A DNA stretch of 64,000 nt from UBA935 sp031556725 (GCA_031556725.1 JAVBSL010000034.1:1-64000), one strand, 5' to 3'; positions 24,835 to 32,769 are shown, numbered from the stretch's first letter. Made by a program: numbers and translations. The notes: generated by a model from the letters alone, not told the origin.

Positions 24835-24894
24835 ATGGAAGATGACGGTGAGCCTGCGGCGAATCCCGGCCATGTAAATAATATGAACCTATAA
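24835..24894 (+). CDS. Putative 19-residue leader peptide, acidic and Pro-containing
   Basis: A small ORF reading MEDDGEPAANPGHVNNMNL. It lies between a good promoter and an intrinsic terminator, with AAGGAG (24817-24822) 12 bases before the ATG. That spacing is longer than usual. The first seven codons are Met-Glu-Asp-Asp-Gly-Glu-Pro. Runs of acidic residues and Pro at the N-terminus are known from E. coli mgtL and related work to destabilise ribosomes at low Mg2+. The UAA stop (24892-24894) lies two bases before the terminator stem. The next gene encodes a CNNM/CorC-type ion transporter, a family that includes Mg2+ exporters. A Mg2+-responsive attenuator is inferred; expression of the peptide is unproven. 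Confidence 0.4.
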   Translation: MEDDGEPAANPGHVNNMNL

Positions 24895-24895
24895 T

Positions 24896-24939
24896 GGTAT
24901 AGCCTATATTCAGATTTTGGATATAGACTATACCTTTTT
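24896..24939 (+). terminator. Intrinsic terminator (attenuator candidate) before the CNNM gene
   Basis: Stem GGTATAG (24896-24902) with CTATACC (24928-24934), one C-A mismatch, then CTATAT with ATATAG, an 11-base loop and TTTTT (24935-24939). It follows the leader ORF stop by one base and stands 45 bases before the transporter start. No good second promoter is evident after it, so read-through control is likely. Confidence 0.75.
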
Positions 24940-24984
24940 GTGTTTCTTGACGTATTATTTACTGATTAAATGGAGGATATTTAA

Positions 24985-26283
24985 ATGAATTTTGGACCTA
25001 TTTTATTATTGATTATTTTGATTGCACTAAATGCCGTATTTGCCAGTGCGGAAATTGCGGTTATTTCCATGAACGAAACCAAATTAAAGAGATTGGCTGC
25101 AAACGGTGATGCCAGAGCCGTGAAGCTTTCGGAACTGACAAAACAGCCGGCTAAATTTTTAGCAACTATTCAGGTGGCGATTACCCTGGCCGGACAATTA
25201 GGCAGTGCTTTTGCGGCAGAAAATTTTGCCGGTCCGCTGGTTGATTTTCTGGTGGCTTTGGGAGTAACTATTTCTGCTGGAGTTTTAAAAGCGGTTTCGG
25301 TAGTTGTGATTACGTTGATATTGGCTTATTTTAATCTTGTTTTAGGAGAACTGGTGCCCAAACGGATTGCTATGAAGAAGGCCGAGTCGCTTGCCTTAGG
25401 GATGGCTCGAATGCTCAGCTTTGTCTCAAAAATGTTTGCCCCTTTGGTATGGCTCTTAACCGTATCTACCAATGCCATCCTGAGATTGATAAAAATAAAT
25501 CCCGAGGAAGAGGACGAGATCATTTCGGAAGAAGAAATCTGCATGATGCTGGATGCCGGAAGTGAAAGCGGTACGATTGATGAGCAGGAACGGGAGATGA
25601 TTCACAATATTTTTAAATTTGATGATTTGTCGGTAGTGCAGATCTGTACCAGACGCCGGGATGTGGTAACTTTATCAATGGAAAGTGAAATATCTGAATG
25701 GGAAAAGATTATTCATGATAACCGTCATACATACTATCCGGTTTGCGGCAAAAACCGGGATGACGTAATCGGTGTTTTGGATACAAAGGATTATTTCCGA
25801 CTGGCTGACCGGTCAAAAGAATCAGTGCTAGAGGGTGCTGTCGACAAGGCTTATTATATTCCTGACTGCATGAAAGCCGATACGTTATTTGAGAATATGA
25901 AAAGCAAACGGGTATATTTTGCTGTTATATTGGATGAATATGGCGGTATGAGCGGAATTGTGACCCTTCATGATATTGTTGAAACATTATTTGGCGATTT
26001 GCATGAAGCGGGAGAGACCGAACCTGAAAATGATATTATAAAGATAGAAGAGAATCAATGGCGGATTAAAGGGTGGGCTTCTTTAGAGGACGTTGCGGAA
26101 GCTTTGAAAATAGAATTGCCGGTGGAACAGTATGATACCTTTAACGGCTATTTGTGCGGAGATATCGGCAGGGTGCCGGAAGACGGAAGCAGTTTTGAAA
26201 TGGTTATCGATAAGTTAAGAATACAGGTGAATTCGGTTTCCCATCACATGATTCAGGATACTTATGTTTGTATGGATGTGTAA
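24985..26283 (+). CDS. CNNM/CorC-HlyC family ion transporter (MpfA-like)
   Basis: A 432-residue membrane protein with an N-terminal DUF21/CNNM domain (four hydrophobic segments within about 1-165), including IAVISMNETKLKRLA and LGELVPKRIAMKKAE. A pair of CBS domains follows (about 205-335, with the inter-CBS Asp-Glu-Tyr-Gly GGMSG loop), then a CorC_HlyC C-terminal domain (about 345-430). Although often labelled hemolysin, B. subtilis and S. aureus relatives (YhdP, MpfA) export Mg2+. CBS domains in this family bind Mg-ATP. The gene has its own promoter and a leader with a small ORF and terminator, which suggests control in response to an ion. Confidence 0.9.
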   Translation: MNFGPILLLIILIALNAVFASAEIAVISMNETKLKRLAANGDARAVKLSELTKQPAKFLATIQVAITLAGQLGSAFAAENFAGPLVDFLVALGVTISAGVLKAVSVVVITLILAYFNLVLGELVPKRIAMKKAESLALGMARMLSFVSKMFAPLVWLLTVSTNAILRLIKINPEEEDEIISEEEICMMLDAGSESGTIDEQEREMIHNIFKFDDLSVVQICTRRRDVVTLSMESEISEWEKIIHDNRHTYYPVCGKNRDDVIGVLDTKDYFRLADRSKESVLEGAVDKAYYIPDCMKADTLFENMKSKRVYFAVILDEYGGMSGIVTLHDIVETLFGDLHEAGETEPENDIIKIEENQWRIKGWASLEDVAEALKIELPVEQYDTFNGYLCGDIGRVPEDGSSFEMVIDKLRIQVNSVSHHMIQDTYVCMDV

Positions 26284-26347
26284 AGAGGTATATTTTTCCC
26301 GCAGGATACATATTTTGATGTAAGAGTACATAAGGACATGTATATAG

Positions 26348-26734
26348 ATGGGACAGATAGATACGAATAAAAAATTGGAGCTGGTTCGTTCAATCCGAAT
26401 GGATCAGCAAAGTAACCGAGCGGTACTAAATAATCGGGAACAGCTCATTTACGGAAATACCAGACCTTTAGTTTCCAAAGGAGAAGTGTATGGCTTGGAA
26501 TCGGCGGTACTAACCGGTACAATGCCGGAAGAAGCCGCCGCCAAAACCGGCGGAATGCTTAAATCCTTTAAGATCAGGCTGCTGATTGCAGTAGTGCTTT
26601 TTGCAGCCTATGTCTTTCTGGACCGAACCGGGCAAAGCGTGATGGGTATCACTACCAAACAAGTGGGTGAAGCAATTGCTGCCGAGAGCAAAGAAGTTTT
26701 TGATTTTGCCTCTAAATTATTTGATTTATTTTAA
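26348..26734 (+). CDS. Small single-pass membrane protein, unknown
   Basis: A 128-residue protein with a soluble N-terminal half (LVRSIRMDQQSNRAVLNNRE), one transmembrane helix at about 74-92 and a short helical tail outside or inside. The Arg/Lys just before the helix (KSFKIR) places the N-terminal half in the cytoplasm. I recognise no named domain. AAGGAC about 10 bases upstream may be its ribosome-binding site. The promoter of the next gene lies within its last codons. Confidence 0.65.
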   Translation: MGQIDTNKKLELVRSIRMDQQSNRAVLNNREQLIYGNTRPLVSKGEVYGLESAVLTGTMPEEAAAKTGGMLKSFKIRLLIAVVLFAAYVFLDRTGQSVMGITTKQVGEAIAAESKEVFDFASKLFDLF

Positions 26735-26749
26735 AATATCCGCTATACT
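26721..26749 (+). promoter_or_regulatory. Promoter ending eight bases before the radical SAM gene
   Basis: TTGATT (26721-26726), 17-base spacer, TATACT (26744-26749). The expected transcription start is 26756-26757, the A of the ATG, and no Shine-Dalgarno sequence is present. The -35 lies inside the preceding coding region. Confidence 0.7.
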
Positions 26750-26756
26750 TTTAAGC

Positions 26757-28640
26757 ATGAGAAAATTAGCGCTTAAAGATGACATCTTACTTCGGGTAGA
26801 GAAACCCGCCAGATATATCGGTAATGAAGTGAATGCCGTCCTGAAAAACAAAGAAGAAATTGATATCCGGTTTGCCATGTGTTTTCCGGACGTATATGAA
26901 ATTGGTATGTCTCATCTGGGCATACAGATTATCTATGATATGCTGAATAGCTGGGAGGATACCTGGTGCGAAAGAGTTTATTCGCCCTGGGTGGATCTGG
27001 ATCGTATTATGAGGGAGGAAAACATCCCTCTTTTTGCGTTGGAATCACAAGACCCCATTAAGGAATTTGATTTTCTGGGTATTACCATTCAATACGAGAT
27101 GTGTTATACCAATATTCTGCAGATTCTGGATCTGGCAGGAATTCCTTTTATGGCCACTGACCGAACCGCAGATGATCCCATTGTGATTGGCGGTGGTCCC
27201 TGTGTCTATAATCCCGAACCGATTGCTGAATTTTTTGATATTTTCTATATCGGAGAAGGGGAGACCAGATACCGAGAACTGTTGGATTGCTATCAAGAGA
27301 ACCAAAAGGCTGGCGGCAGCCGGGAAGATTTCTTATTAAAAGTGGCACAGATACCGGGTATGTATGTTCCCAGGTATTATCAGGTCACCTATCAGGAAGA
27401 CGGAACGATACAGTCCATGGTTCCCGCCCATAAAGATGTACCTGTCAAGGTGATGAAAGAAATGGTGGCGGATGTATCCCATACCTATTATCCCATGAAA
27501 CCGGTAGTGCCCTTTATTAAGATTACCCAGGATCGGGTGGTGCTGGAGATTCAGCGTGGCTGCATCAGAGGATGCCGTTTCTGCCAGGCGGGACAGCTTT
27601 ACCGGCCGGTACGGGAACGGGATGTGGAGGTGCTGAAGGAATATGCCCTACAGATGCTTCACAATACCGGTCACGAGGAGATATCCTTAAGTTCTTTGAG
27701 TTCCAGTGATTATTCTAAATTACCGGAATTGATTGATTTTCTGATTACGGAATGTAAGGCGAAAAATACCAATATATCTTTGCCGTCACTGCGGATCGAT
27801 TCTTTTTCGCTGGATGTGATGAGCAAGGTGCAGGATGTGAAGAAGAGCAGCTTAACCTTTGCTCCCGAAGCCGGCAGCCAGCGACTGCGTAATGTGATTA
27901 ATAAAGGCTTAACCGAAGAAATGATTCTGGAAGGTGCCGCCAAAGCGTTTGCGGGCGGATGGAATCGGGTAAAACTTTACTTTATGCTGGGCCTTCCTAC
28001 CGAAACGGAGGAAGATATCAAAGGTATCGGTGAATTGGCCAACCGGATTGCAGCGGTTTATTATGAAACCGTCCCCAAGGAACAGCGAAACGGTAAGGTT
28101 CAGATCGTAGCAAGCACCTCATTCTTTATCCCCAAGCCCTTTACCCCCTTCCAATGGGCGCCTCAGGCAACCAAAGAGGAGTTCTTGGACAAGGCTTACC
28201 TGACCAGAAAAGGCATTACGGAACAATTGAATCAGAAAAGTATTAAATATAACTGGCACGAAACCGATGCCAGCGTATTGGAATGTGTATTGGCCAGAGG
28301 TGACCGACGTTTAGCGGAAAGCATTCTGGAGATTTATAAACGGGGCTGTATCTATGATGCCTGGAGTGAATATTACCGAAATGATGTATGGCTGGAGGTT
28401 TTTGCCGAAAAAGGCGTGGATCTTTCCTTTTATACCACCAGGGAGCGTGGAGATGATGAAATCTTCCCATGGGACTTTATCGATTGCGGGGTAACCAAGG
28501 AGTTTTTATTACGTGAGTGGCATAAAGCCAAAGAAGAAGCGGTTACACCTAATTGCCGGATGCAGTGTCAGGGGTGCGGTGCGGCTCGTTTTGGAACCGG
28601 TATTTGTGTTGACAAAGAGAAACAGGAGGTTAATCTATGA
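26757..28640 (+). CDS. B12-binding radical SAM protein, TIGR03960 family
   Basis: A 627-residue protein with an N-terminal cobalamin-binding-like domain (MCFPDVYEIGMSHLGIQIIY), a radical SAM core whose iron-sulfur motif is CxxxCxxC in QRGCIRGCRFCQAGQLY, and a C-terminal Cys-rich end (CRMQCQGCGAARFGTGIC). The reaction is unknown. It overlaps its partner gene (TIGR03936) by 4 bases; the two are conserved next to RNase G and rplU in Clostridia. ATG 26757 (MRKLALKDD) is used; the frame extends to 26667, but that part overlaps the previous gene and is not protein-like. Translation appears to start at the very 5' end of the mRNA. Confidence 0.9.
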   Translation: MRKLALKDDILLRVEKPARYIGNEVNAVLKNKEEIDIRFAMCFPDVYEIGMSHLGIQIIYDMLNSWEDTWCERVYSPWVDLDRIMREENIPLFALESQDPIKEFDFLGITIQYEMCYTNILQILDLAGIPFMATDRTADDPIVIGGGPCVYNPEPIAEFFDIFYIGEGETRYRELLDCYQENQKAGGSREDFLLKVAQIPGMYVPRYYQVTYQEDGTIQSMVPAHKDVPVKVMKEMVADVSHTYYPMKPVVPFIKITQDRVVLEIQRGCIRGCRFCQAGQLYRPVRERDVEVLKEYALQMLHNTGHEEISLSSLSSSDYSKLPELIDFLITECKAKNTNISLPSLRIDSFSLDVMSKVQDVKKSSLTFAPEAGSQRLRNVINKGLTEEMILEGAAKAFAGGWNRVKLYFMLGLPTETEEDIKGIGELANRIAAVYYETVPKEQRNGKVQIVASTSFFIPKPFTPFQWAPQATKEEFLDKAYLTRKGITEQLNQKSIKYNWHETDASVLECVLARGDRRLAESILEIYKRGCIYDAWSEYYRNDVWLEVFAEKGVDLSFYTTRERGDDEIFPWDFIDCGVTKEFLLREWHKAKEEAVTPNCRMQCQGCGAARFGTGICVDKEKQEVNL

Positions 28641-29329
28641 AAGTAAGGATTAAATTCTCCAAAACAGGAGTTATGAAGTTTATCGGGCATCTGGATATGA
28701 TGCGGTATTTTCAGAAAGCTATCCGCCGTGCCGGTATTGATATTGCTTATTCCGGCGGATTCAGTCCACACCAGATTATGTCCTTTGCAGCCCCTCTGGG
28801 GGTGGGTCTGACCAGCAGGGGGGAGTATTTTGATATTGAGTTGCGAACCTTTACCTCCGTGGAAGATATCAAGACACGCTTAGATGAAGTTATGGTGGAA
28901 GGAATATCCATATTGGCTGTAACAGAGCTTTCGGAGCAGGCCGGAAATGCGATGGCCAGCGTGGCAGCGGCGGCTTATGAAGTTAGTTTTAAAGACGGAT
29001 TAGAATTGCCGAACGACTGGGTCAGTCAACTGATAACCTTTTATTCTAAGCCTTCCATCCCTTATACCAAGCAAACGAAGAAAGTAACCAGGGAACTGGA
29101 CTTGAAACCATTGATCTATGATTTGATGATAAAGGGAGACTCTGTTTATCTGTTGGTCAATGCCAGCAGTTCCGGTAATATTAAACCGAGTTTTGTACTG
29201 GAGGCATTTTTTGACAGCATCGGTTTCACTCTGCCGGAATTTTCCCTCCATATTATCAGAGAAGAAACCTATGGCAATAAGGGAACAGAAGAAGAACCTG
29301 TTTTTGTCCCTTTATCAGAGCTGGTATAA
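28637..29329 (+). CDS. TIGR03936 radical-SAM-associated protein (DUF2344)
   Basis: A 230-residue protein that always accompanies the TIGR03960 enzyme, sometimes fused to it. The start MKVRIKFSKTGVMKFIGHLD and the FSPHQIMSFAAPLGVGLTSRGEY motif identify it. Function is unknown; a role in RNA or tRNA modification has been guessed from the partners. A 4-base ATGA overlap with the upstream gene shows translational coupling. The TAA stop lies within the extended -10 element that may drive the RNase G gene. Confidence 0.88.
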   Translation: MKVRIKFSKTGVMKFIGHLDMMRYFQKAIRRAGIDIAYSGGFSPHQIMSFAAPLGVGLTSRGEYFDIELRTFTSVEDIKTRLDEVMVEGISILAVTELSEQAGNAMASVAAAAYEVSFKDGLELPNDWVSQLITFYSKPSIPYTKQTKKVTRELDLKPLIYDLMIKGDSVYLLVNASSSGNIKPSFVLEAFFDSIGFTLPEFSLHIIREETYGNKGTEEEPVFVPLSELV

Positions 29330-29330
29330 T
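29322..29330 (+). promoter_or_regulatory. Extended -10 element before RNase G
   Basis: TGGTATAAT, a textbook extended -10, overlaps the stop of the upstream gene. There is only a poor -35. It would start RNA near 29337, ten bases before ATG 29347, leaving no room for a ribosome-binding site. Confidence 0.45.
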
Positions 29331-29346
29331 TAAGTTGGTAACTGTG

Positions 29347-30465
29347 ATGAAAGTAGTCGTTGTTAAAAGAGAAGAAAAAATATTGGTTTTATTAATTGGA
29401 GATAATAAGCTGCAGTCTTTACAGGTGACGGAAACCGGAAATCTGTTAGGCAATATTTATCTGGGTAAGGTTCAGAAAATACTGCCGGGATTGAATGCCG
29501 CCTTTGTTGATATTGGCAAGGGGATGTCTTGTTTTTTACAGAAAGCGGATTTTTCCAAAATAAAAGGAAATGATGAAATACCCGTTCAGATTGTTGCCGA
29601 GGCCAGTAAAACCAAGCAGCCAACCGCCAGCTGTGAGCTGACTCTTCAGGGACAATATTGTGTGGTTGCTCTTAAAAAACCGGGGTTGTCTTTTTCGAGC
29701 AAGCTGAACCTTATTAAGAAAAAAAGATTAAAAGCCGGTTTGGAAGAATTGACTGACGTTTTTGAGAAATATCATGTGGTTATTCGCACCAATGCCGGAG
29801 AATTGGAAGAAATCTCGCCTTTGCGTGGAGAAATCAGCAGTTTGGCAGAGGAATTGACCAATCTACTGGAGAGTGCCGGCCATCGTACCTGCTACAGTAC
29901 ACTTTGGAAGGAAACGGAAAGCTATGTTAAGGCAGTTCGTGATATCCGTGAACGTGATTATGATGAAATTGTCACTGATCTTTCTGAGGTATATGATACC
30001 TTGAAAGTCATCTATGGTGAAAGGGTGCGTATCTATCAGGATGAAATGCTTTCCTTAAGTAAGCTATACAGTGTGGAAACTCATTTGCAGAATGGTCTTG
30101 CCAGGAAAGTATGGTTGGATCTTGGCGGTTTTCTGATAATTGAGCCTACCGAAGCATTAACGGTAATCGACGTAAACACCGGAAAGTATGATAATAAAAA
30201 GGTGCACTCTTTTTTGCCCATTAATATGCAGGCGGCTGAAGAGATTGCAAGACAAATACGAATCCGTAATCTGTCCGGTATCATTATAGTTGATTTTATC
30301 AATATGGATTCAGATGCTGAAAATGAGGAATTATTGTCTTATCTGCGGGAATTGACCAAAAAAGATTCCATAAAGATGGTTATCGTCGATATGACGGCCT
30401 TGGGTCTGGTTGAAATCACCCGTAAAAAGGTAAATAAAATGCTGTGGGAGACGTTGAACAGCTAA
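29347..30465 (+). CDS. rng: Ribonuclease E/G family endonuclease (short form)
   Basis: Single-strand-specific RNA endonuclease of the RNase E/G family, used in rRNA and mRNA processing. An N-terminal S1-like domain (LGNIYLGKVQKILPGLNAAFVDIG) precedes the RNase H-like and DNase I-like catalytic parts (LGGFLIIEPTEALTVIDVNTG, with the metal-binding Asp, and IIVDFINMDSD). It stops at LVEITRKKVNKMLWETLNS, right where E. coli enzymes continue into the CPxC zinc-link, so tetramerisation through zinc looks absent. Start candidates are ATG 29347, GTG 29344 and TTG 29335, none with a clear ribosome-binding site. Neighbourhood rng-rplU-rpmA-obgE is standard in Clostridia. Confidence 0.9.
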   Translation: MKVVVVKREEKILVLLIGDNKLQSLQVTETGNLLGNIYLGKVQKILPGLNAAFVDIGKGMSCFLQKADFSKIKGNDEIPVQIVAEASKTKQPTASCELTLQGQYCVVALKKPGLSFSSKLNLIKKKRLKAGLEELTDVFEKYHVVIRTNAGELEEISPLRGEISSLAEELTNLLESAGHRTCYSTLWKETESYVKAVRDIRERDYDEIVTDLSEVYDTLKVIYGERVRIYQDEMLSLSKLYSVETHLQNGLARKVWLDLGGFLIIEPTEALTVIDVNTGKYDNKKVHSFLPINMQAAEEIARQIRIRNLSGIIIVDFINMDSDAENEELLSYLRELTKKDSIKMVIVDMTALGLVEITRKKVNKMLWETLNS

Positions 30466-30483
30466 AATGCGAAAGGAATAAAA

Positions 30484-31680
30484 ATGAGAAGACAGATTGG
30501 GATACTATTGTTTTTAATAAGTTTTCTTTTTATAACCTGCGGTTGCGGCAATAAGCCATACTTTAAAGCGGAAGCGGAGAAGGAGATGGTTTCATATGTG
30601 GAAGAAAAGTATGGATACACACCGGAATTTGAATATATCCGCTGGCATCGGGAAAAGGAGCAAAATTATATCCATTCACAGGGGTATTATGCAAAAACCA
30701 CAGACGGTTATTATCTTCGTATGAATACCTTTAACGACCCAAAATCTTTCTCCATTGCGGATACCCGGGAATACGAGCAGGTGCAGGAAGCAATGTCAGA
30801 ATATCTAAAAGACAATCCCCTTTCCGAGCATTATAGCTTACAATTAAATCCTATGGAAGAGAATATAAGCCCAACATGGAATGCTTTAAAAAATGCTTTT
30901 ACACAAAAGTGGGAAGGCGATTTACAGGAATTTATCCAATACCAGCCTTTTTACAAAATGATTTTTATCTTAGAGGGTGATTCGCATCCGCAGTTTTACT
31001 GGGTGCTTCGTGTTGATGATATCAAGGATTATGCTTACGATGAATTTGCTGAATACTTACAGGAAGTACAGACCACCTTTTCCAATGCGAAAATCAATGT
31101 AATGATAATTTCACCATCTGTTTCGGAAGAAGCAATGAAACATCTGGATTTTTATTCTTTATGGGACAGAACGGACAGTTCGGTTATATTGGATAAGATA
31201 TGGACAGGCAGTAGTGGCTTGAAACATTCGTATCAGGAAGCAGTACCAATCACGTCTGAAATAAATGGACTAAAAGCATATGTGCTTCAGGGAAACAATG
31301 ATGAACCTTTTAGGCAAAATGGAGTTCTGACGGTAACAGAAGCAGAACCTTTACCCGATGTGACTAATTTTACATGGAAATATCAAGCACTGACGCCACT
31401 GTTCACAATTAATCTGCCGGAAGGTACCAATGTTGTTATTGATTTTGATTTTACAGTTCTTCTGAAAGAGTATTTTGCCAATAATAAAGAGGCAAAGCTG
31501 AATACCGATTTTTATATTTTAAGGGTGTCTGAAGATGGTTATGCAAATGAAGAACCGATTTACTTATCATCATTCAGTACGGAAGAAAGTGCTGTTGAAT
31601 ATTTTTCAAAAAGATATGCACATTCTTTTAAAATTAATCAGCATAATAAATATTTTTGCATTGCAAGTCAAAAGAATTAG
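30484..31680 (+). CDS. Putative lipoprotein of unknown function
   Basis: A 398-residue exported protein with a 20-residue hydrophobic signal ending in FITCGCGNK. Lipidation could be at Cys21 (Gly at -1) or Cys19. The mature part is rich in aromatic and acidic residues and contains repeated YF/YY elements, but I recognise no domain. It follows RNase G by 18 bases with a GAAAGGAAT ribosome-binding site, and a fresh promoter for rplU follows, so it is the last gene of the radical-SAM operon. It interrupts the usual rng-rplU adjacency. Confidence 0.7.
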   Translation: MRRQIGILLFLISFLFITCGCGNKPYFKAEAEKEMVSYVEEKYGYTPEFEYIRWHREKEQNYIHSQGYYAKTTDGYYLRMNTFNDPKSFSIADTREYEQVQEAMSEYLKDNPLSEHYSLQLNPMEENISPTWNALKNAFTQKWEGDLQEFIQYQPFYKMIFILEGDSHPQFYWVLRVDDIKDYAYDEFAEYLQEVQTTFSNAKINVMIISPSVSEEAMKHLDFYSLWDRTDSSVILDKIWTGSSGLKHSYQEAVPITSEINGLKAYVLQGNNDEPFRQNGVLTVTEAEPLPDVTNFTWKYQALTPLFTINLPEGTNVVIDFDFTVLLKEYFANNKEAKLNTDFYILRVSEDGYANEEPIYLSSFSTEESAVEYFSKRYAHSFKINQHNKYFCIASQKN

Positions 31681-31707
31681 AATTAGAGCCAGAGCACAAA
31701 TTAATGC

Positions 31708-31736
31708 TTGACATATGAAAAATCAGATGTTATTCT
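31708..31736 (+). promoter_or_regulatory. Promoter of the rplU-prp-rpmA operon
   Basis: Perfect TTGACA (31708-31713), 17-base spacer, TATTCT (31731-31736). Predicted RNA start near 31743. Confidence 0.75.
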
Positions 31737-31742
31737 TTATTA

Positions 31743-31842
31743 GTATGCCGCATAACGAGGTAAAAGTGTGCCCTTTTATAGGATGCCACCGCAGTTAGCG
31801 AGTAAAACCGGTGAAAATCGGTTAGAGTAGGAGGTACCACAT
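31743..31842 (+). ncRNA. Structured 5' leader of rplU (L21-leader type)
   Basis: About 100 bases of leader RNA lie between the promoter and the rplU start. They contain several short pairings, for example ACCG-GTGAAAAT-CGGT (about 31807-31822), just before the AGGAGG site. Firmicutes rplU genes commonly carry the L21 leader that lets the ribosomal protein repress its own operon, and the position and size fit. I could not match the consensus base by base. Confidence 0.5.
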
Positions 31843-32148
31843 ATGTACGCAATTATTGCAACAGGCGGAAAGCAGTACAAGGTTTCCGAAGGTGATGTGA
31901 TCAAGGTAGAAAAGCTTGATGTTGAACCCGGAGAATCCGTAACTTTTGATCAGATTATCGCAATCAGCGATAAGGATTTGAAGGTAGCCGGTGATGTAGC
32001 CAGTGCAACTGTAACAGGAACTGTTATGGAGCAGGGCAGATATCGTAAAGTTATTGTATATAAATACAAGAGAAAAACCGGATATCACAAGAAAAATGGT
32101 CATAGACAAGCATACACTCAGGTGAAGATCGATAAGATTAACGGCTAA
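31843..32148 (+). CDS. rplU: 50S ribosomal protein L21
   Basis: A 101-residue large-subunit protein that binds 23S rRNA. The whole family pattern is present: MYAIIATGGKQYKVSEGDVI, then KVIVYKYKRKTGYHKKNGHR and QAYTQVKIDKI. An AGGAGG site precedes the ATG. It leads the rplU-prp-rpmA operon. Confidence 0.98.
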   Translation: MYAIIATGGKQYKVSEGDVIKVEKLDVEPGESVTFDQIIAISDKDLKVAGDVASATVTGTVMEQGRYRKVIVYKYKRKTGYHKKNGHRQAYTQVKIDKING

Positions 32149-32150
32149 TT

Positions 32151-32480
32151 ATGACAAGAATTATTATAAGAAAGACCCCAAACGGTGAATATGCAGGTTT
32201 CAGCTGTCAGGGCCATGCCGGATTTTCCCATAAGGGAAAAGATATTGTTTGTGCAGCCCTTTCCATGTTAACCATTAATACCATTAATTCATTAGAGGAA
32301 CTAACGCATGAGGCGATGGAAGTGGAAGAGGATGAAAAGGCCGGAAGGATATCTTGCTGCTTTAAGGGCAGTATTTCGGGCGAAAGCAGGCTTTTGATGG
32401 ATGCTTATGTATTAGGATGCCAAAATGTCTTTCGAAATTACGGTAACAAGTATGTAGACTTAGAAATTAAGGAGGTGTAA
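32151..32480 (+). CDS. prp: Ribosomal-processing cysteine protease Prp
   Basis: Cysteine protease (109 aa) that removes the N-terminal extension of ribosomal protein L27, encoded by the next gene. The catalytic dyad is His22 in CQGHAGFS and Cys34 in GKDIVCAALSML, spaced as in S. aureus Prp. It lies 3 bases after rplU and 5 bases before rpmA. The target sequence is visible at the start of L27 here, so protease and substrate are both encoded. Confidence 0.95.
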   Translation: MTRIIIRKTPNGEYAGFSCQGHAGFSHKGKDIVCAALSMLTINTINSLEELTHEAMEVEEDEKAGRISCCFKGSISGESRLLMDAYVLGCQNVFRNYGNKYVDLEIKEV

Positions 32481-32484
32481 TACC

Positions 32485-32769
32485 ATGTTGAATATGAACC
32501 TTCAATTTTTTGCTCATAAAAAGGGTGTTGGTTCTACCAAAAACGGTAGAGATTCCGAATCCAAGAGATTAGGAGCAAAAAGAGCTGACGGACAATTCGT
32601 AAAGGCAGGAAATATTTTATACAGACAGCGCGGAACCAAGATTCATCCCGGCATCAATGTAGGCCGTGGTAATGATGATACTTTGTTTGCACTGGTTGAT
32701 GGTGTTCTCAGATTTGAGAGAAAAGGAAGAGACAAAAAACAAGCTTCCGTATATCCTGTAGAGAAATAA
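32485..32769 (+). CDS. rpmA: 50S ribosomal protein L27 with Prp-cleaved N-terminal extension
   Basis: L27 lies near the peptidyl-transferase centre and its free N-terminus touches the tRNA. This copy begins MLNMNLQFF-AHKKGVGSTKNGRDSE. The nine residues before AHKKG form the extension (NLQFF/A motif) that Prp cleaves in Firmicutes; uncleaved L27 would block the active site. The rest is canonical (VKAGNILYRQRGTKIHPG, GRDKKQASVYP). A terminator with a T tract follows. Confidence 0.98.
   Translation: MLNMNLQFFAHKKGVGSTKNGRDSESKRLGAKRADGQFVKAGNILYRQRGTKIHPGINVGRGNDDTLFALVDGVLRFERKGRDKKQASVYPVEK

Noticed and set aside
24824..24877. Alternative GTG-start ORF in the CNNM leader (17 codons)
   Set aside because: The AAGGAG site ends one base before this GTG, too close for initiation; the overlapping ATG ORF at 24835 has a better if long spacing.
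24841..24885. Known riboswitch class (Mn2+ yybP-ykoY, NiCo, fluoride, M-box) in the CNNM leader
   Set aside because: No conserved core of those classes could be found by eye, and the leader is shorter than an M-box; the small ORF plus terminator explains the layout better.
26667..26756. Longer N-terminus for the TIGR03960 radical SAM protein
   Set aside because: The added 30 residues overlap the previous gene in another frame, have no ribosome-binding site, and the family starts at MRKLALKDD.
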